From assembly GCA_946536955.1 (NCBI GenBank), contig CAMNFJ010000016.1, positions 1-27,772 of the forward strand: 27,772 bases of DNA, read 5' to 3'. The notes beneath the pieces are model-generated. The model saw only the letters and a program-made list of their open reading frames with translations, searched no databases and was not told where the DNA came from. This document shows positions 7,580 through 15,799 of the stretch, piece by piece. Every line of letters starts with the position of its first letter. Within the stretch, counting starts at the first letter, position 1. Position numbers and translations under genes: made by a program. The DNA comes from CAG-791 sp002394525 (GTDB lineage Bacteria > Bacillota > Clostridia > Lachnospirales > Lachnospiraceae).

Positions 7580-7749
7580 TCTGATTTGTAACTGTTCAGA
7601 CCGTCTCGAATTCGAGGTGTTTTTGCGTGGTTTCCAACGCAAAAACCCGAGTTGAACGGCGTTCAGCGGCGCCATAGGCGCATTGGAATCGCTGAACGCA
7701 ACGTTACATGTTCACGCCCTCGATAGGGCGTGAACTGTAACTCCGATTT
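7580..7749 (+). mobile_element. MITE-like element, copy A (with 8-bp flanking repeats)
   Basis: The element body is 7588-7741 (154 bp). It begins GTAACTGTTCAG and its far end, read as reverse complement, is GTTACAGTTCAC, which matches at 9 of 12 positions. The flanking octamers TCTGATTT (7580-7587) and TCCGATTT (7742-7749) agree at 7 of 8 positions, as expected for an aged target duplication. Internally it has a stem TTTTTGCGT/ACGCAAAAA with a paired extension, a small GCGCC-ATA-GGCGC hairpin nested in a GTTCAGCG/CGCTGAAC stem, and a perfect 11-bp stem GTTCACGCCCT/AGGGCGTGAAC. The first 76 bp match copy B with 4 mismatches. GTAA ends plus an 8-bp duplication fit IS66-family transposition. It carries no coding region. 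Confidence 0.75.
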
Positions 7750-7756
7750 CGCTAAC

Positions 7757-7785
7757 ATTGTACCACACATCTTCCGGACTGGCAC
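7757..7785 (-). promoter_or_regulatory. Candidate promoter for the DegV gene
   Basis: On the minus strand, GTGCCA (7780-7785) and TACAAT (7757-7762) are 17 bp apart, and the -10 is extended by TGG. Transcription would start near 7750 and read through MITE copy A before the DegV start at 7541. The -35 is only a partial match. Confidence 0.4.
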
Positions 7786-7820
7786 TATAAAGCGCTTATA
7801 TGATGCCCTTCCGATAACAT

Positions 7821-7882
7821 TGCGTTCAGCGATTCCAATGCGCTTACGCAATGCGGAGCATTGTTGAGGGCGTGGACTATAA
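7821..7882. repeat. Degenerate fragment of the MITE family
   Basis: Positions 7821-7843 are the exact 23-bp reverse complement of 7678-7700 in copy A. Positions 7863-7882 (GAGGGCGTGGACTATAAC region) resemble the right end of copy A. Together they look like a third, truncated and rearranged copy ending 8 bases before the stop codon of the activase gene. With copy A it could form a large cruciform or an RNA hairpin downstream of that gene. The 348-bp gap 7542-7889 holds nothing else that I can support. Confidence 0.6.
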
Positions 7883-7889
7883 CCTCTTC

Positions 7890-10800
7890 TTATACTCCGG
7901 CGGAATCTGCCCTGTAGTTCATGATCAGCATCTGCAGCCGGTTTTCGACGTTGACGAAGCTGACGTCGGGGTCATAGTCGAGCGGCAGGAGCTGGATGTC
8001 GGGGAACATGGCCTTGAGCCGCTTGGAGATGCCGCGGCCGACCACATGGTTGGGGATACAGCCGAAGGGCTGGAGGATGACAAAGGCCCGGACTCCCTCC
8101 CTTGCCCGCTCGATGATCTCGGCGGGGATCAGGATGCCCTCGCCGGAGTCGTAGGCGTGGGGGATGATGGGGTCGCTGGCCCTGGCCACGTCGCAGAGCT
8201 TGGCGGCCGGCTCGAAGAGGGGGTGGATCTTTGCCACAGACTCCACAAATTCGTGGGAGAGGTTGAAGATCCGCTCCACCAGGTCCAGATAGGTCCTCTC
8301 CGCTATGGATTTTTTCACCCCGTATTCCCTGGCCTGGGCCCGGCGGACAAAGTAGGTCTTCTGGATGACGTCGGCCATCTTGGCCTCGACGATCTCAAAG
8401 CCGTTCTTTTCCAGGTAGAGCTCGATGTCGTGATTGGCGCCCGGGTGGAAGTTGAGCAGGTATTCCCCGACGATCAGGACCCGGGGGCGGGGGCTGGACC
8501 GGTCGTAGGCCACGTCCTTCATCAGGCGGACCGCCCTGTCGAAGCCCTTTTTCATGCGGCTGATCCCGCCCTTCTGCACGGTGTCCATCAGAGTGTCGAT
8601 GGCCCTGTCAAAGGCGGCCTCGGCGCTCCCCTTTACGGTCTCGTAGGGGCGGATCTTGCGCAGCAGGTCCTCGAGGGCGTCGATCATGGGCAAGGCAAAG
8701 GCGATCTTGATGGCGGCCTGGAGGTTGAGCTTGAAGCCGGGATGGAGGTCGTGGTAGTCCACGTCATCGTTGGTGATGATGGGAACGTCCGCGTAGCCGG
8801 CGTCATCCAGGGCCTTGCGCAGCAGGGCCCCGTAGTGGGTCAGGCGGCAGCAGCCTATGTATTTGCCCATCATGACGGCCTTTTTCCTGCCTTTATAGCG
8901 GGGATCCTCCATGGCCTGCAGGGCTTCGCCAATGACGACCTGGGCCGGGAAGCAGATATCATTGTGGACATAGCGCTTGCCCAGCTCGATCGCCCGCTCC
9001 CTCCCGATGGGAAGGGGCACGGTCTCCAGCTTCTGGGCAGCGAATACGGCCGCCATCAGACGGCTGAAGGCATGGGAGGTGTTGGGGACGAACACGACCG
9101 CGTCCTCGATATCCTCCTTCCTGAATTTCTGCGGATAGGGGTCAGAGAGGGGACGGACCTCGCCGGGCCGGTGCCTGTCAGCCTTGCGGGCGCCGGGCCT
9201 GAGCTCGGAGATGTCCCGGGTCTGGGGCGGAAAATCAGCGTCCGCCTCAGCGCCTTTTTCTCCGGCGTCCGCCTGCTTCCGGTATTTCATCTCCACGGTG
9301 GACAGGAAGGACCGGATGCGGATGGACAGGGGGCCGCGGATATCGCTCTCGTCGACCTTGAGGATCAGGGGAGTCTTGCCCGAGATCTCCTTCATCATGC
9401 GGATGATCTCGTCGGACAGGTAAGCGTCATGGCCGCAGCCGAAGCTGACGATCTGGACATACTCCAGGTTTTCCTTCTGCGCCGCGTAGATGGAGGAGGA
9501 CAGCATGCGGGCGTGGTAGTTGTTGACCACGTCCAGACGGCTGTTTTTGAGGTCGATGGCCTCCAGGCCCGGGATGGAATCGGCCGAAAGGACACTGATG
9601 CCCTCCTTCGTGAACATTTCCGGGATATTGTGGTTGACCAGGTCATCGTTCTGGTAGGGGCGGGCGGCCAGGATGACCGCGCGCTCCTCTCCGCTCTCCA
9701 CCCTCTCCAGGACCTTGCGGCCCTGGGCCAGGAGCTTGTCCCGATAAGCCTTCTGGGCGGCGTCGCCCTGGCGGATGGCCTTCCGGACAGTCCTTTTGTC
9801 CAGACCGAAGGTCTCCTTCATAAAGGCGGCCAGCTGGCGCTCCCTGTCCTCGTCTGTGTACCAGAAAAAGACCGGCGCGTCATAGAGGACCCGGCCGCGC
9901 TCCGCGGGATTGTCGGAATTGCGGATCACCAGGGGGAAGCCCTTGACGATGCCGCACATGGACACGCTGGTGGGCTCCGTATTTTCCGATTTCATCGTGG
10001 AGATCGAAGGGAAAAAGATCCGGTCCGCCCCGTGGCCCTCCAGCCAGCGGATGTGTCCGTGGACCAGCTTGCCGGGGAAGCATTCGGTGTCGGACGTCAC
10101 AGCGTGCAGGCCGCTCTCGTAGATGGACCTGGTGCTCTCCGGGGAGACCAGGACATCGAAGCCCAGAGACCTCCAGAAATTTTTCCAGAAAGGCAGGGTC
10201 TCCCAGTAAAAGAGGACAAAGGGGAGGCCGATCGTGACGCCCCTGGATCCGGAGACGGGCTCGAAGGGATAGTCGCGGGTCAGGAAGGTCTTGCGGACCT
10301 TGAAGAGGTCTGTGCCCTTGCGTTTCCGGGCGGGGGCCCGCTTTCCGGCCGGGGCCGGTCCCGCGGCCGTCTGTCCGGGAACCGCCAGTTCCTGCCCTGT
10401 CTGTCCGGAAGCTTCGGGCGCCTGCGCGGTCCGGCCGCCGCCGGTCCTCAGGCCGGGCTCCACGCTCTCCTGCTGCGCGGCCAGGAAGGCCTCCAGCTCG
10501 CCCTCTGCCAGGACTCCTCCCCGCTCACAGCGGTTGCCGGTGATCCAGAAATCCCCGGTCGAGAATTTCACGACACTCCTGCGGCAGTGGTTTTCACAGC
10601 CCTGGCAGACCAGGCCGTTGATCTGCCGGAAGGAAAATGCGCGCAGGGCGTCAAAGCCTATGAAGGAGGAGGCCCGGCCGTCCGCCTTCACGGCTTCCAT
10701 CGCGGCCTGGCCGGCCCCGATCGCCCCCATGAGGCCGGGATAGGGGGCCCTCACGACCTCCCGGCCGGTATACTGCTCGATGGCCCGCAGGACCGCGTCG

Positions 10801-12524
10801 TTGCAGAAGGTCCCTCCCTGCACGACGATCCTCTCCCCCAGGGAGTCCAGGCTGCTGATGCGGATGACCTTGGTAAAGACATTTTCGATGATGGACCGGC
10901 ACAGGCCGGCCAGGATGTCGTCGACCTCCTTGCCGTTTTTCTGCTCCGTGATGATCCTGCTGTTCATAAAGACCGTGCAGCGGCTGCCCAGCTCCGCCGG
11001 ATGGGAGGACCGGAAGGCCCGCCCGGCGATCTCCGCCGTCGGGACCCCCATGGTCTTCGCGAAGTTCTCCAGAAAGGACCCGCAGCCCGCGGAACAGGCC
11101 TCGTTGACCACGATGTCGGTGATGACCCCGTCGTCGAGCCAGATAGCCTTCATGTCCTGGCCGCCGATGTCCAGGATAAAGGTCGCGTCCTCCAGGTAGC
11201 GGGCGCTGGCCCCTGCGTGGGCGACCGTCTCGACGATATGGGTGTCCGCCCGGAAGGCCTTGGCGATCAGAAGCTCCCCGTAGCCGGTGGAGGCCATGCC
11301 CCTGATGCGCAGGCTGACCCCCTCCCGGGCATAGCGGTCCTCCATCTCCAGGAGGCCCTCCCGCAGGACCGTCAGGGGGTCTCCCCTGTTATTGGCGTAG
11401 AAGGAGTAGAGGATCCTCTCCTTTTCATCCAGCAGGACGAATTTGGTCGTCGTGCTCCCGCAGTCGACACCCAGATAGCCGTCCACAATGGTTCCGGGCT
11501 CCAGCTGCCTGAAAATATGCTTGTCCTCATAGAGGGGATGGCGCCTGACAAACTCCCCGTATTCCTCCTCCGAGGAGAAAAAGGGCCTGCCGAGCCTGCT
11601 TTCGGTCTCCGGTCCCGTCTGTGGGCGGCCGATCAGAGCCCGGATCCTGAAGATGCAGCGGTCAATCTCCTGGGTCTCCGTCTCCCCGGCAGGGTCTGCC
11701 TCTGCCCGGCCGCTGCCGGCATAGAGCGCCGCGCCCAGGGCGACCATCAGCTCCGGCTTCTCAGGCAGGAGGATGTCCTCCTGACCCAGATCCAGCTTTT
11801 CCTGGAAGGCCCGGACCAGGGTCGGATGAAAGCAGAGGGGGCCGCCCTCAAAGATGATGGGAGGGGCCATGGTCAGGCCCTGGGCCAGACCGCCGATCGT
11901 CTGCTTGGAGATGGCGTGAAGGGCCGAGAGGGCTATATCCTCCTTGCGCACCCCCTGGTTGAGCAGGGGCTGGATATCCGTCTTGGCGTAGACGCCGCAG
12001 CGGCCGGAGATATCGTAGACCTCGGTCCCTTTTTCGGCCAGGGCCTCATAGTCCTCGGGCTTTACCTGCAAAAGAGAGGCAATCTCATCGATGAAGGCCC
12101 CCGTGCCTCCGGCGCAGCTTCCGTTCATCCGCATATCCGCCACTTCCAGCCTTCCGGTCTGCTGATTGTGCCGGAAAAAGATGACCTTGGCATCCTGGCC
12201 GCCCAGCTCGATCGCGGTCTTCGCGGCCGGATAATGCCGCATGACCGCCAGGGAATTGGCGACCACCTCCTGGACAAAGGGGACCCGGGCAGCGTCGGCC
12301 AGGGGCCTGGACCCGGATCCCGTGAAGGCGATCCTGACCTCTGCCCCGGCGTCGATATGCTCCCTGGCGTGCTCCAGGAGCAGGCAGACGCTCCGGGCCA
12401 GCTCCGCGTGGTGCCTTGCGTACTCACTGTAGACGATATTTTCATTTTCCCTGTCGAGAATGACGATCTTGCTGGTCGTCGATCCCACATCCAGGCCGAT
12501 CAGGTATTCCTGCTTCCCGTTCAT
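7890..12524 (-). CDS. Giant acyl-CoA dehydratase activase-like protein
   Basis: A 1,544-residue cytoplasmic protein related to the ATP-dependent activators of 2-hydroxyacyl-CoA dehydratases (HgdC/BadF/BcrA family). It has two tandem ASKHA ATPase domains. The first (residues 8-270) has GLDVGSTTSK, ELGGQDAK, and cluster cysteines Cys136 (NGSCAGGTG) and Cys176. The second (residues 349-610) has GVDCGSTTTK, DIGGQDMK, Cys477 (NEACSAGCG) and Cys516. A further Cys group follows (640, 643, 647, 666), then an Ala/Pro/Gly linker (about 690-735). From about 760 to the end come DUF2229 and dehydratase-subunit-like regions. Such fused proteins are common in Clostridia, but their substrate is unknown; ATP-driven electron transfer is inferred. 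The ATG at 12524 has a GGGAAGG site; the longer frame from TTG at 12557 has none. No dehydratase subunits are adjacent. Confidence 0.92.
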   Translation of the reverse strand: MNGKQEYLIGLDVGSTTSKIVILDRENENIVYSEYARHHAELARSVCLLLEHAREHIDAGAEVRIAFTGSGSRPLADAARVPFVQEVVANSLAVMRHYPAAKTAIELGGQDAKVIFFRHNQQTGRLEVADMRMNGSCAGGTGAFIDEIASLLQVKPEDYEALAEKGTEVYDISGRCGVYAKTDIQPLLNQGVRKEDIALSALHAISKQTIGGLAQGLTMAPPIIFEGGPLCFHPTLVRAFQEKLDLGQEDILLPEKPELMVALGAALYAGSGRAEADPAGETETQEIDRCIFRIRALIGRPQTGPETESRLGRPFFSSEEEYGEFVRRHPLYEDKHIFRQLEPGTIVDGYLGVDCGSTTTKFVLLDEKERILYSFYANNRGDPLTVLREGLLEMEDRYAREGVSLRIRGMASTGYGELLIAKAFRADTHIVETVAHAGASARYLEDATFILDIGGQDMKAIWLDDGVITDIVVNEACSAGCGSFLENFAKTMGVPTAEIAGRAFRSSHPAELGSRCTVFMNSRIITEQKNGKEVDDILAGLCRSIIENVFTKVIRISSLDSLGERIVVQGGTFCNDAVLRAIEQYTGREVVRAPYPGLMGAIGAGQAAMEAVKADGRASSFIGFDALRAFSFRQINGLVCQGCENHCRRSVVKFSTGDFWITGNRCERGGVLAEGELEAFLAAQQESVEPGLRTGGGRTAQAPEASGQTGQELAVPGQTAAGPAPAGKRAPARKRKGTDLFKVRKTFLTRDYPFEPVSGSRGVTIGLPFVLFYWETLPFWKNFWRSLGFDVLVSPESTRSIYESGLHAVTSDTECFPGKLVHGHIRWLEGHGADRIFFPSISTMKSENTEPTSVSMCGIVKGFPLVIRNSDNPAERGRVLYDAPVFFWYTDEDRERQLAAFMKETFGLDKRTVRKAIRQGDAAQKAYRDKLLAQGRKVLERVESGEERAVILAARPYQNDDLVNHNIPEMFTKEGISVLSADSIPGLEAIDLKNSRLDVVNNYHARMLSSSIYAAQKENLEYVQIVSFGCGHDAYLSDEIIRMMKEISGKTPLILKVDESDIRGPLSIRIRSFLSTVEMKYRKQADAGEKGAEADADFPPQTRDISELRPGARKADRHRPGEVRPLSDPYPQKFRKEDIEDAVVFVPNTSHAFSRLMAAVFAAQKLETVPLPIGRERAIELGKRYVHNDICFPAQVVIGEALQAMEDPRYKGRKKAVMMGKYIGCCRLTHYGALLRKALDDAGYADVPIITNDDVDYHDLHPGFKLNLQAAIKIAFALPMIDALEDLLRKIRPYETVKGSAEAAFDRAIDTLMDTVQKGGISRMKKGFDRAVRLMKDVAYDRSSPRPRVLIVGEYLLNFHPGANHDIELYLEKNGFEIVEAKMADVIQKTYFVRRAQAREYGVKKSIAERTYLDLVERIFNLSHEFVESVAKIHPLFEPAAKLCDVARASDPIIPHAYDSGEGILIPAEIIERAREGVRAFVILQPFGCIPNHVVGRGISKRLKAMFPDIQLLPLDYDPDVSFVNVENRLQMLIMNYRADSAGV

Positions 12525-12553
12525 ATAAATGCCTTCCCGTAAAAAACGTAAAA

Positions 12554-12580
12554 ACAATAGAAATCTTTTTTACGCGTCAA
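12554..12580 (-). promoter_or_regulatory. Weak promoter candidate for the activase gene
   Basis: On the minus strand TTGACG (12575-12580) is followed after 15 bp by TATTGT (12554-12559), about 30 bp before the activase start. The spacer is short and the -10 is poor. The -35 overlaps the U-tract of the preceding terminator. No better candidate is visible in this gap. Confidence 0.3.
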
Positions 12581-12605
12581 AAACAAGGACCGTAAACGGT
12601 CCTTG
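12579..12605 (-). terminator. Intrinsic terminator of the ABC-lectin operon
   Basis: Read on the minus strand, a perfect 9-bp stem CAAGGACCG/CGGTCCTTG with a 4-base loop is followed directly by TTTTTG. It lies about 75 bp after the stop of the last lectin gene (12678) and before the activase start, so it separates the two transcription units. Confidence 0.85.
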
Positions 12606-12677
12606 CGGAGTTTTGCCTCAAAAAATCTGTAAGTGCTTCTATTATGCCTGATTTAAGACATCTAGTCAAAAAGAAAC

Positions 12678-13604
12678 TTATTCCGTATCCCATTCAATCA
12701 GGAATGTCACAGTGCCTGCCCGGTCCGGACCGAAATCGCCGTCATTCCATGTATAGGCTTTGTCTTTATAATAAAAAAGCGCGTAGTTTTCGTTTCCATT
12801 TCTGTCGTCCGGCTGCCCTTTTCCCCAGTTCCGATAACCGTTTTCCAATCCATTCACCCAGGTCCAGATCCCTTCCGAACCGTCATCGGTCAGACCAAAA
12901 TAGGCACTCTCATACCCGAGCGTATTGAAAACATAATCGTACAGAACTTTGTTCACCTCACTGTTTGCGATGACAGCAAGATGGCCGCCAAGGCTTTCGG
13001 CATAGCTTTCCGCTTCCCAGAATGTCGAGATGCTTTCAATGCTGACCCGGTCGGCATAATAGCTGTGGCCGCCATAGGTGATTGCATCCGGGGGAATCGT
13101 ATAAGAAGCTTCTGCAGGGGGAGTATCTGTGTCTGTTTCCGGAACAGACCCGCCCACTGCGTCCGGTGAGGGGGCAGTAGCTGTGTCTGCGGAGAGCCCG
13201 GATGAATCTGAAGCCTGTTCGGAAGCCCCCAGACGAAAAGCTTCATCAATTCTCGTGTCCTTATCTTTTTTCACTGTATAAGATGAGGATGATTCAAAAG
13301 TCTTAAACCCGTCGGCCTCAAATAAAAGGGTATAATCATTTGGAGGGAGCTCCAGCATGAAATATCCGTCATCGCCGGTCGTATCGGTATTTTCATGACT
13401 GGTATAGCGCTCCCCGTCCCGGTCGACGGCGGTGACCTTGACCCCTTTCAGATAGGAGCTGTCCGAGGCATCGACAACATTTCCGGAAAGCGTGCCCCGT
13501 TCATCGGCCGGATTGGAGTCCTGCAAAACAATAAAAGCTGCGCCTGCCAGGAGCACTGCGACAAGAGCCAGTACGATTACAAGGGGATTATTTTTACCCT
13601 GCAT
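12678..13604 (-). CDS. Membrane-anchored C-type lectin-like protein (QPD/WND type)
   Basis: A 308-residue protein with an uncleaved N-terminal membrane anchor (residues about 8-28) and an extracellular remainder. Residues 37-125 form a carboxypeptidase-regulatory-like beta-sandwich (GTLSGNVVDASDSSYLKGVKVTA, then GYFMLELPPNDYTLLFEADGF). A Ser/Thr/Pro/Asp linker spans about 126-170. Residues 176-306 are a C-type-lectin-like domain with GGHLAVIANSEVN, YFGLTDDGSEGIWTWVNG, QPD at 264-266 and WND at 286-288. In animal lectins QPD and WND are the Ca2+ and sugar ligands of the galactose-type group; the same use here is inference. It lacks cysteines, so the fold is not disulfide-bonded. The ATG at 13604 follows an AAAGGA site. 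It is the last gene of the operon, 96 bp after its paralogue. Confidence 0.87.
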   Translation of the reverse strand: MQGKNNPLVIVLALVAVLLAGAAFIVLQDSNPADERGTLSGNVVDASDSSYLKGVKVTAVDRDGERYTSHENTDTTGDDGYFMLELPPNDYTLLFEADGFKTFESSSSYTVKKDKDTRIDEAFRLGASEQASDSSGLSADTATAPSPDAVGGSVPETDTDTPPAEASYTIPPDAITYGGHSYYADRVSIESISTFWEAESYAESLGGHLAVIANSEVNKVLYDYVFNTLGYESAYFGLTDDGSEGIWTWVNGLENGYRNWGKGQPDDRNGNENYALFYYKDKAYTWNDGDFGPDRAGTVTFLIEWDTE

Positions 13605-13700
13605 AATGACCATCCTTTCACCAGATGATAAACAAACGACTACGTCTTTTTATATTTAAAAGCAATCAGACTGATCATGTCAATCGAATCAGCAGCGATC

Positions 13701-14834
13701 TCATTCATCCCACTCACAGATATAAGTGTAGATATCCCCATACCGTCGTCCGGAGGATGTATAGGTCTGCTTCCCGAATGCGGAATCACTCCAATATCCA
13801 TCGTGCATATTGGTATCCAGTGACACCTGTGTAAACCCTTCATCGGCATTGTTGGGCTGTTTTTGCTCTTTGCTGTTGTATCCCCAGTCGCGGAAGTCGG
13901 AAGTGTCACCTGCTATATATTCCCAGTCACCATCCTGCATACTGAGTCCGAAAAAGGCCTGTTCATGGCCTCCGTCGACCATGTACTGATACAGAAATTC
14001 GTTTTCATCCGGGTCATTGATAACTGCAAGGTAACCGCCCTGGTCCAGGCACTGGCTCAAAGCCTCGTCCCAGGTACATTTTTCACCGCTGTAAATATAG
14101 TAATGGTGGTCTCCATAGGCAGCTGCGTCCGAAGGGATCAAATATGCCTGATATTCCTCCTCATCCAGTTCAGCTTCCGCCAGCTCTTCGGCCTGCACTG
14201 CCGCCGGTTCTACGACCGGCTCTTCGACATGCGCTGCCGCAGGTTCCACTTCCGGCTTTTCGGCCTGCGCTGCCTCAGGTTCTGCCGCCGGCTCTTCGGC
14301 CTGCGCTGCCGCAGGTTCCGCTGCCGGCTTTTGCGCCTGGGCTGCCGCGGGTTCCGCTGCCGGCTCTTCGGCCTGCACTGCCGCAGGCTCAGCTGCCTGG
14401 GCTGCCGCAGGTTCTGCTGCAGGATTTTCAGCCTCTACTGCCGCCGGTTCCGCTGCCGCGAGTCGAAATGCTTCTTTGATCTCTGTGTCCTTCTCTTTTT
14501 TTACATTATACGACGCAGAGGATTCAAAAGGCTGGAATCCGTCAGCCTCGAACAGAAGGGTATAATCGTTTGGAGGAAGCTCCAGTCTGAAGAACCCGTC
14601 ATCACCGGTCGTATCGGTATTTTCATGACTGGTATAACGCTCCCCGTCCTGATCGATGGCGGTGACGCTCACGCCTTTTAAAAACGTACTATCCGAGGCA
14701 TTCACCACAGTTCCGGAAAGGGTGCCTCGCTCCTCCACCGGATTGGAGTTTTGTAAAAGGATGAAAGCGCCGCCTGCAAGAAATACAGCGACAAGCGCCA
14801 TTACGATCAGAACAGAATTCTTTCGGGGTTGCAT
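13701..14834 (-). CDS. Membrane-anchored C-type lectin-like protein with AEP-repeat stalk
   Basis: A 377-residue paralogue of the downstream gene. The anchor helix (about 8-27) and the carboxypeptidase-regulatory-like domain (37-125) are nearly the same in protein and DNA, which points to recent duplication or gene conversion. The linker (129-227) is much longer: a stalk of 12-residue repeats of the type EPAAAQAEEPAA. The lectin-like domain (about 237-376) has GGYLAVINDPDENEF, FFGLSMQDGDWEY, QPN at 326-328 and WSD at 348-350. Those replace the QPD and WND of the sister, so ligand choice probably differs. It has cysteines at 253, 262 and 373. The ATG at 14834 follows AAAGGA; the earlier in-frame ATG at 14873 has no such site. 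It is 126 bp downstream of the permease gene on the same strand. Confidence 0.87.
   Translation of the reverse strand: MQPRKNSVLIVMALVAVFLAGGAFILLQNSNPVEERGTLSGTVVNASDSTFLKGVSVTAIDQDGERYTSHENTDTTGDDGFFRLELPPNDYTLLFEADGFQPFESSASYNVKKEKDTEIKEAFRLAAAEPAAVEAENPAAEPAAAQAAEPAAVQAEEPAAEPAAAQAQKPAAEPAAAQAEEPAAEPEAAQAEKPEVEPAAAHVEEPVVEPAAVQAEELAEAELDEEEYQAYLIPSDAAAYGDHHYYIYSGEKCTWDEALSQCLDQGGYLAVINDPDENEFLYQYMVDGGHEQAFFGLSMQDGDWEYIAGDTSDFRDWGYNSKEQKQPNNADEGFTQVSLDTNMHDGYWSDSAFGKQTYTSSGRRYGDIYTYICEWDE
14175..14414. repeat. 36-bp tandem repeat encoding the lectin stalk
   Basis: About six units of 36 bp (12 codons) encode EPAAAQAEEPAA-type blocks, residues about 141-219. The central units are closest to each other and the edge units more diverged. 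In-frame period and high similarity make it prone to length change, which would alter how far the lectin head reaches from the membrane. Confidence 0.8.
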
Positions 14835-14960
14835 AGTAGTCGTCCTTTCCGTGATTGTCCGATATGTATTCACCGGAGCCCTGACTGGTTCGCCATGTCA
14901 GGATAAGTATAAGTCATTTGAAACAAAATGCAGTCTGTTTTTTCTCAGAATACTGCCGGT

Positions 14961-15743
14961 TCAGCTTTCTGTGCGATTCACTTTAACATAGAGCAGGATC
15001 CCGGAGAGAATCGTACAGATAGCGGTCAGAAGGAACAGCAGCAGCCAGCAGTATATTACGTAGCGCGCTTCACACCTGAAAATGTCCATCCCGGCTCCTT
15101 CGGGCAGCATGCTGTTGAGGTCAGCGACGGCTCCCAGGGCATAAAAACCCCAGCGCGCCGTCGTAAAGTCCGCAGCCTTTTCCATGATTCCGTCGAGATC
15201 AAACAGACAGCCGCTCAGAAGAAGCTGGGCGATCAGGATCACAGGAACGACTGTCATAATGGAATTGATATCGCTGATCATCATTCCGACCAGCAGTCCG
15301 AGTATATCCGCACTCACTGTGATCAGAAAGAATGTGATAAAGAAATCAATGGTCCTGTTCCCCAGAACCACACAGGTCCTGTCAAAATCAAAAAACAGCG
15401 TGAACACTACAGCGGAGACAATGGCTTCTACCGCACACAAAAACAGCTGGATCGTGAGGTTGGCGGAAACATAAGTGGAAACATGGAGGAATTTATTGAG
15501 GTCATCGGGCAGGTAGTCCCGCTCTGAGAAAAAGAGCGCGATCGAATTAAACAGGCCGGACCATATACAGCACATCAAAACAGAAAAAAGACAGGCCTTG
15601 GTGGCACTGAAGGTGTCGAATACATCTTTTTTAACAGCAATGCAGGTGATTGTTATGATAAAAGCAGTCATGACAGTGTTTTTCACAAGACTGGGAGCCT
15701 TTGTGGAAATCCATCTGCGTATGTAATCCAGGTAATCACTCAT
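14961..15743 (-). CDS. ABC-2 type transporter permease
   Basis: A 260-residue integral membrane protein with about six predicted hydrophobic helices, near residues 22-37, 50-70, 97-118, 130-155, 160-182 and 230-252. It resembles the membrane domain of ABCG/ABC-2 exporters, including the SERDYLP stretch after the second helix, a hallmark position in ABCG-type permeases (usually FxxERxxY). It should form an exporter with the ATPase encoded just upstream. The ATG at 15743 has AAAGGAG about 10 bases before it; the longer frame to 15788 overlaps the intergenic gap and has no support. The substrate is unknown. Position before two membrane-anchored lectins suggests a cell-surface or glycan-related role, which is inference. 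Confidence 0.82.
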   Translation of the reverse strand: MSDYLDYIRRWISTKAPSLVKNTVMTAFIITITCIAVKKDVFDTFSATKACLFSVLMCCIWSGLFNSIALFFSERDYLPDDLNKFLHVSTYVSANLTIQLFLCAVEAIVSAVVFTLFFDFDRTCVVLGNRTIDFFITFFLITVSADILGLLVGMMISDINSIMTVVPVILIAQLLLSGCLFDLDGIMEKAADFTTARWGFYALGAVADLNSMLPEGAGMDIFRCEARYVIYCWLLLFLLTAICTILSGILLYVKVNRTES

Positions 15744-15799
15744 ATGAATCCATCTCCTTTGGCACTCCTTCGTATGGGAAAACAGCATTTGCTTTTCAC

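Noticed and set aside
7851..12542. A 1,563-codon open frame antisense to the giant activase gene
   Set aside because: It mirrors the activase gene, whose motifs and cysteines are clear. Long antisense frames arise from GC-rich codon use. The antisense protein shows no family motif.
12678..14834. Diversity-generating retroelement with lectin-fold target
   Set aside because: C-type-lectin folds are typical targets of such systems, but there is no reverse transcriptase, no template repeat and no adenine-biased variable repeat in the window.
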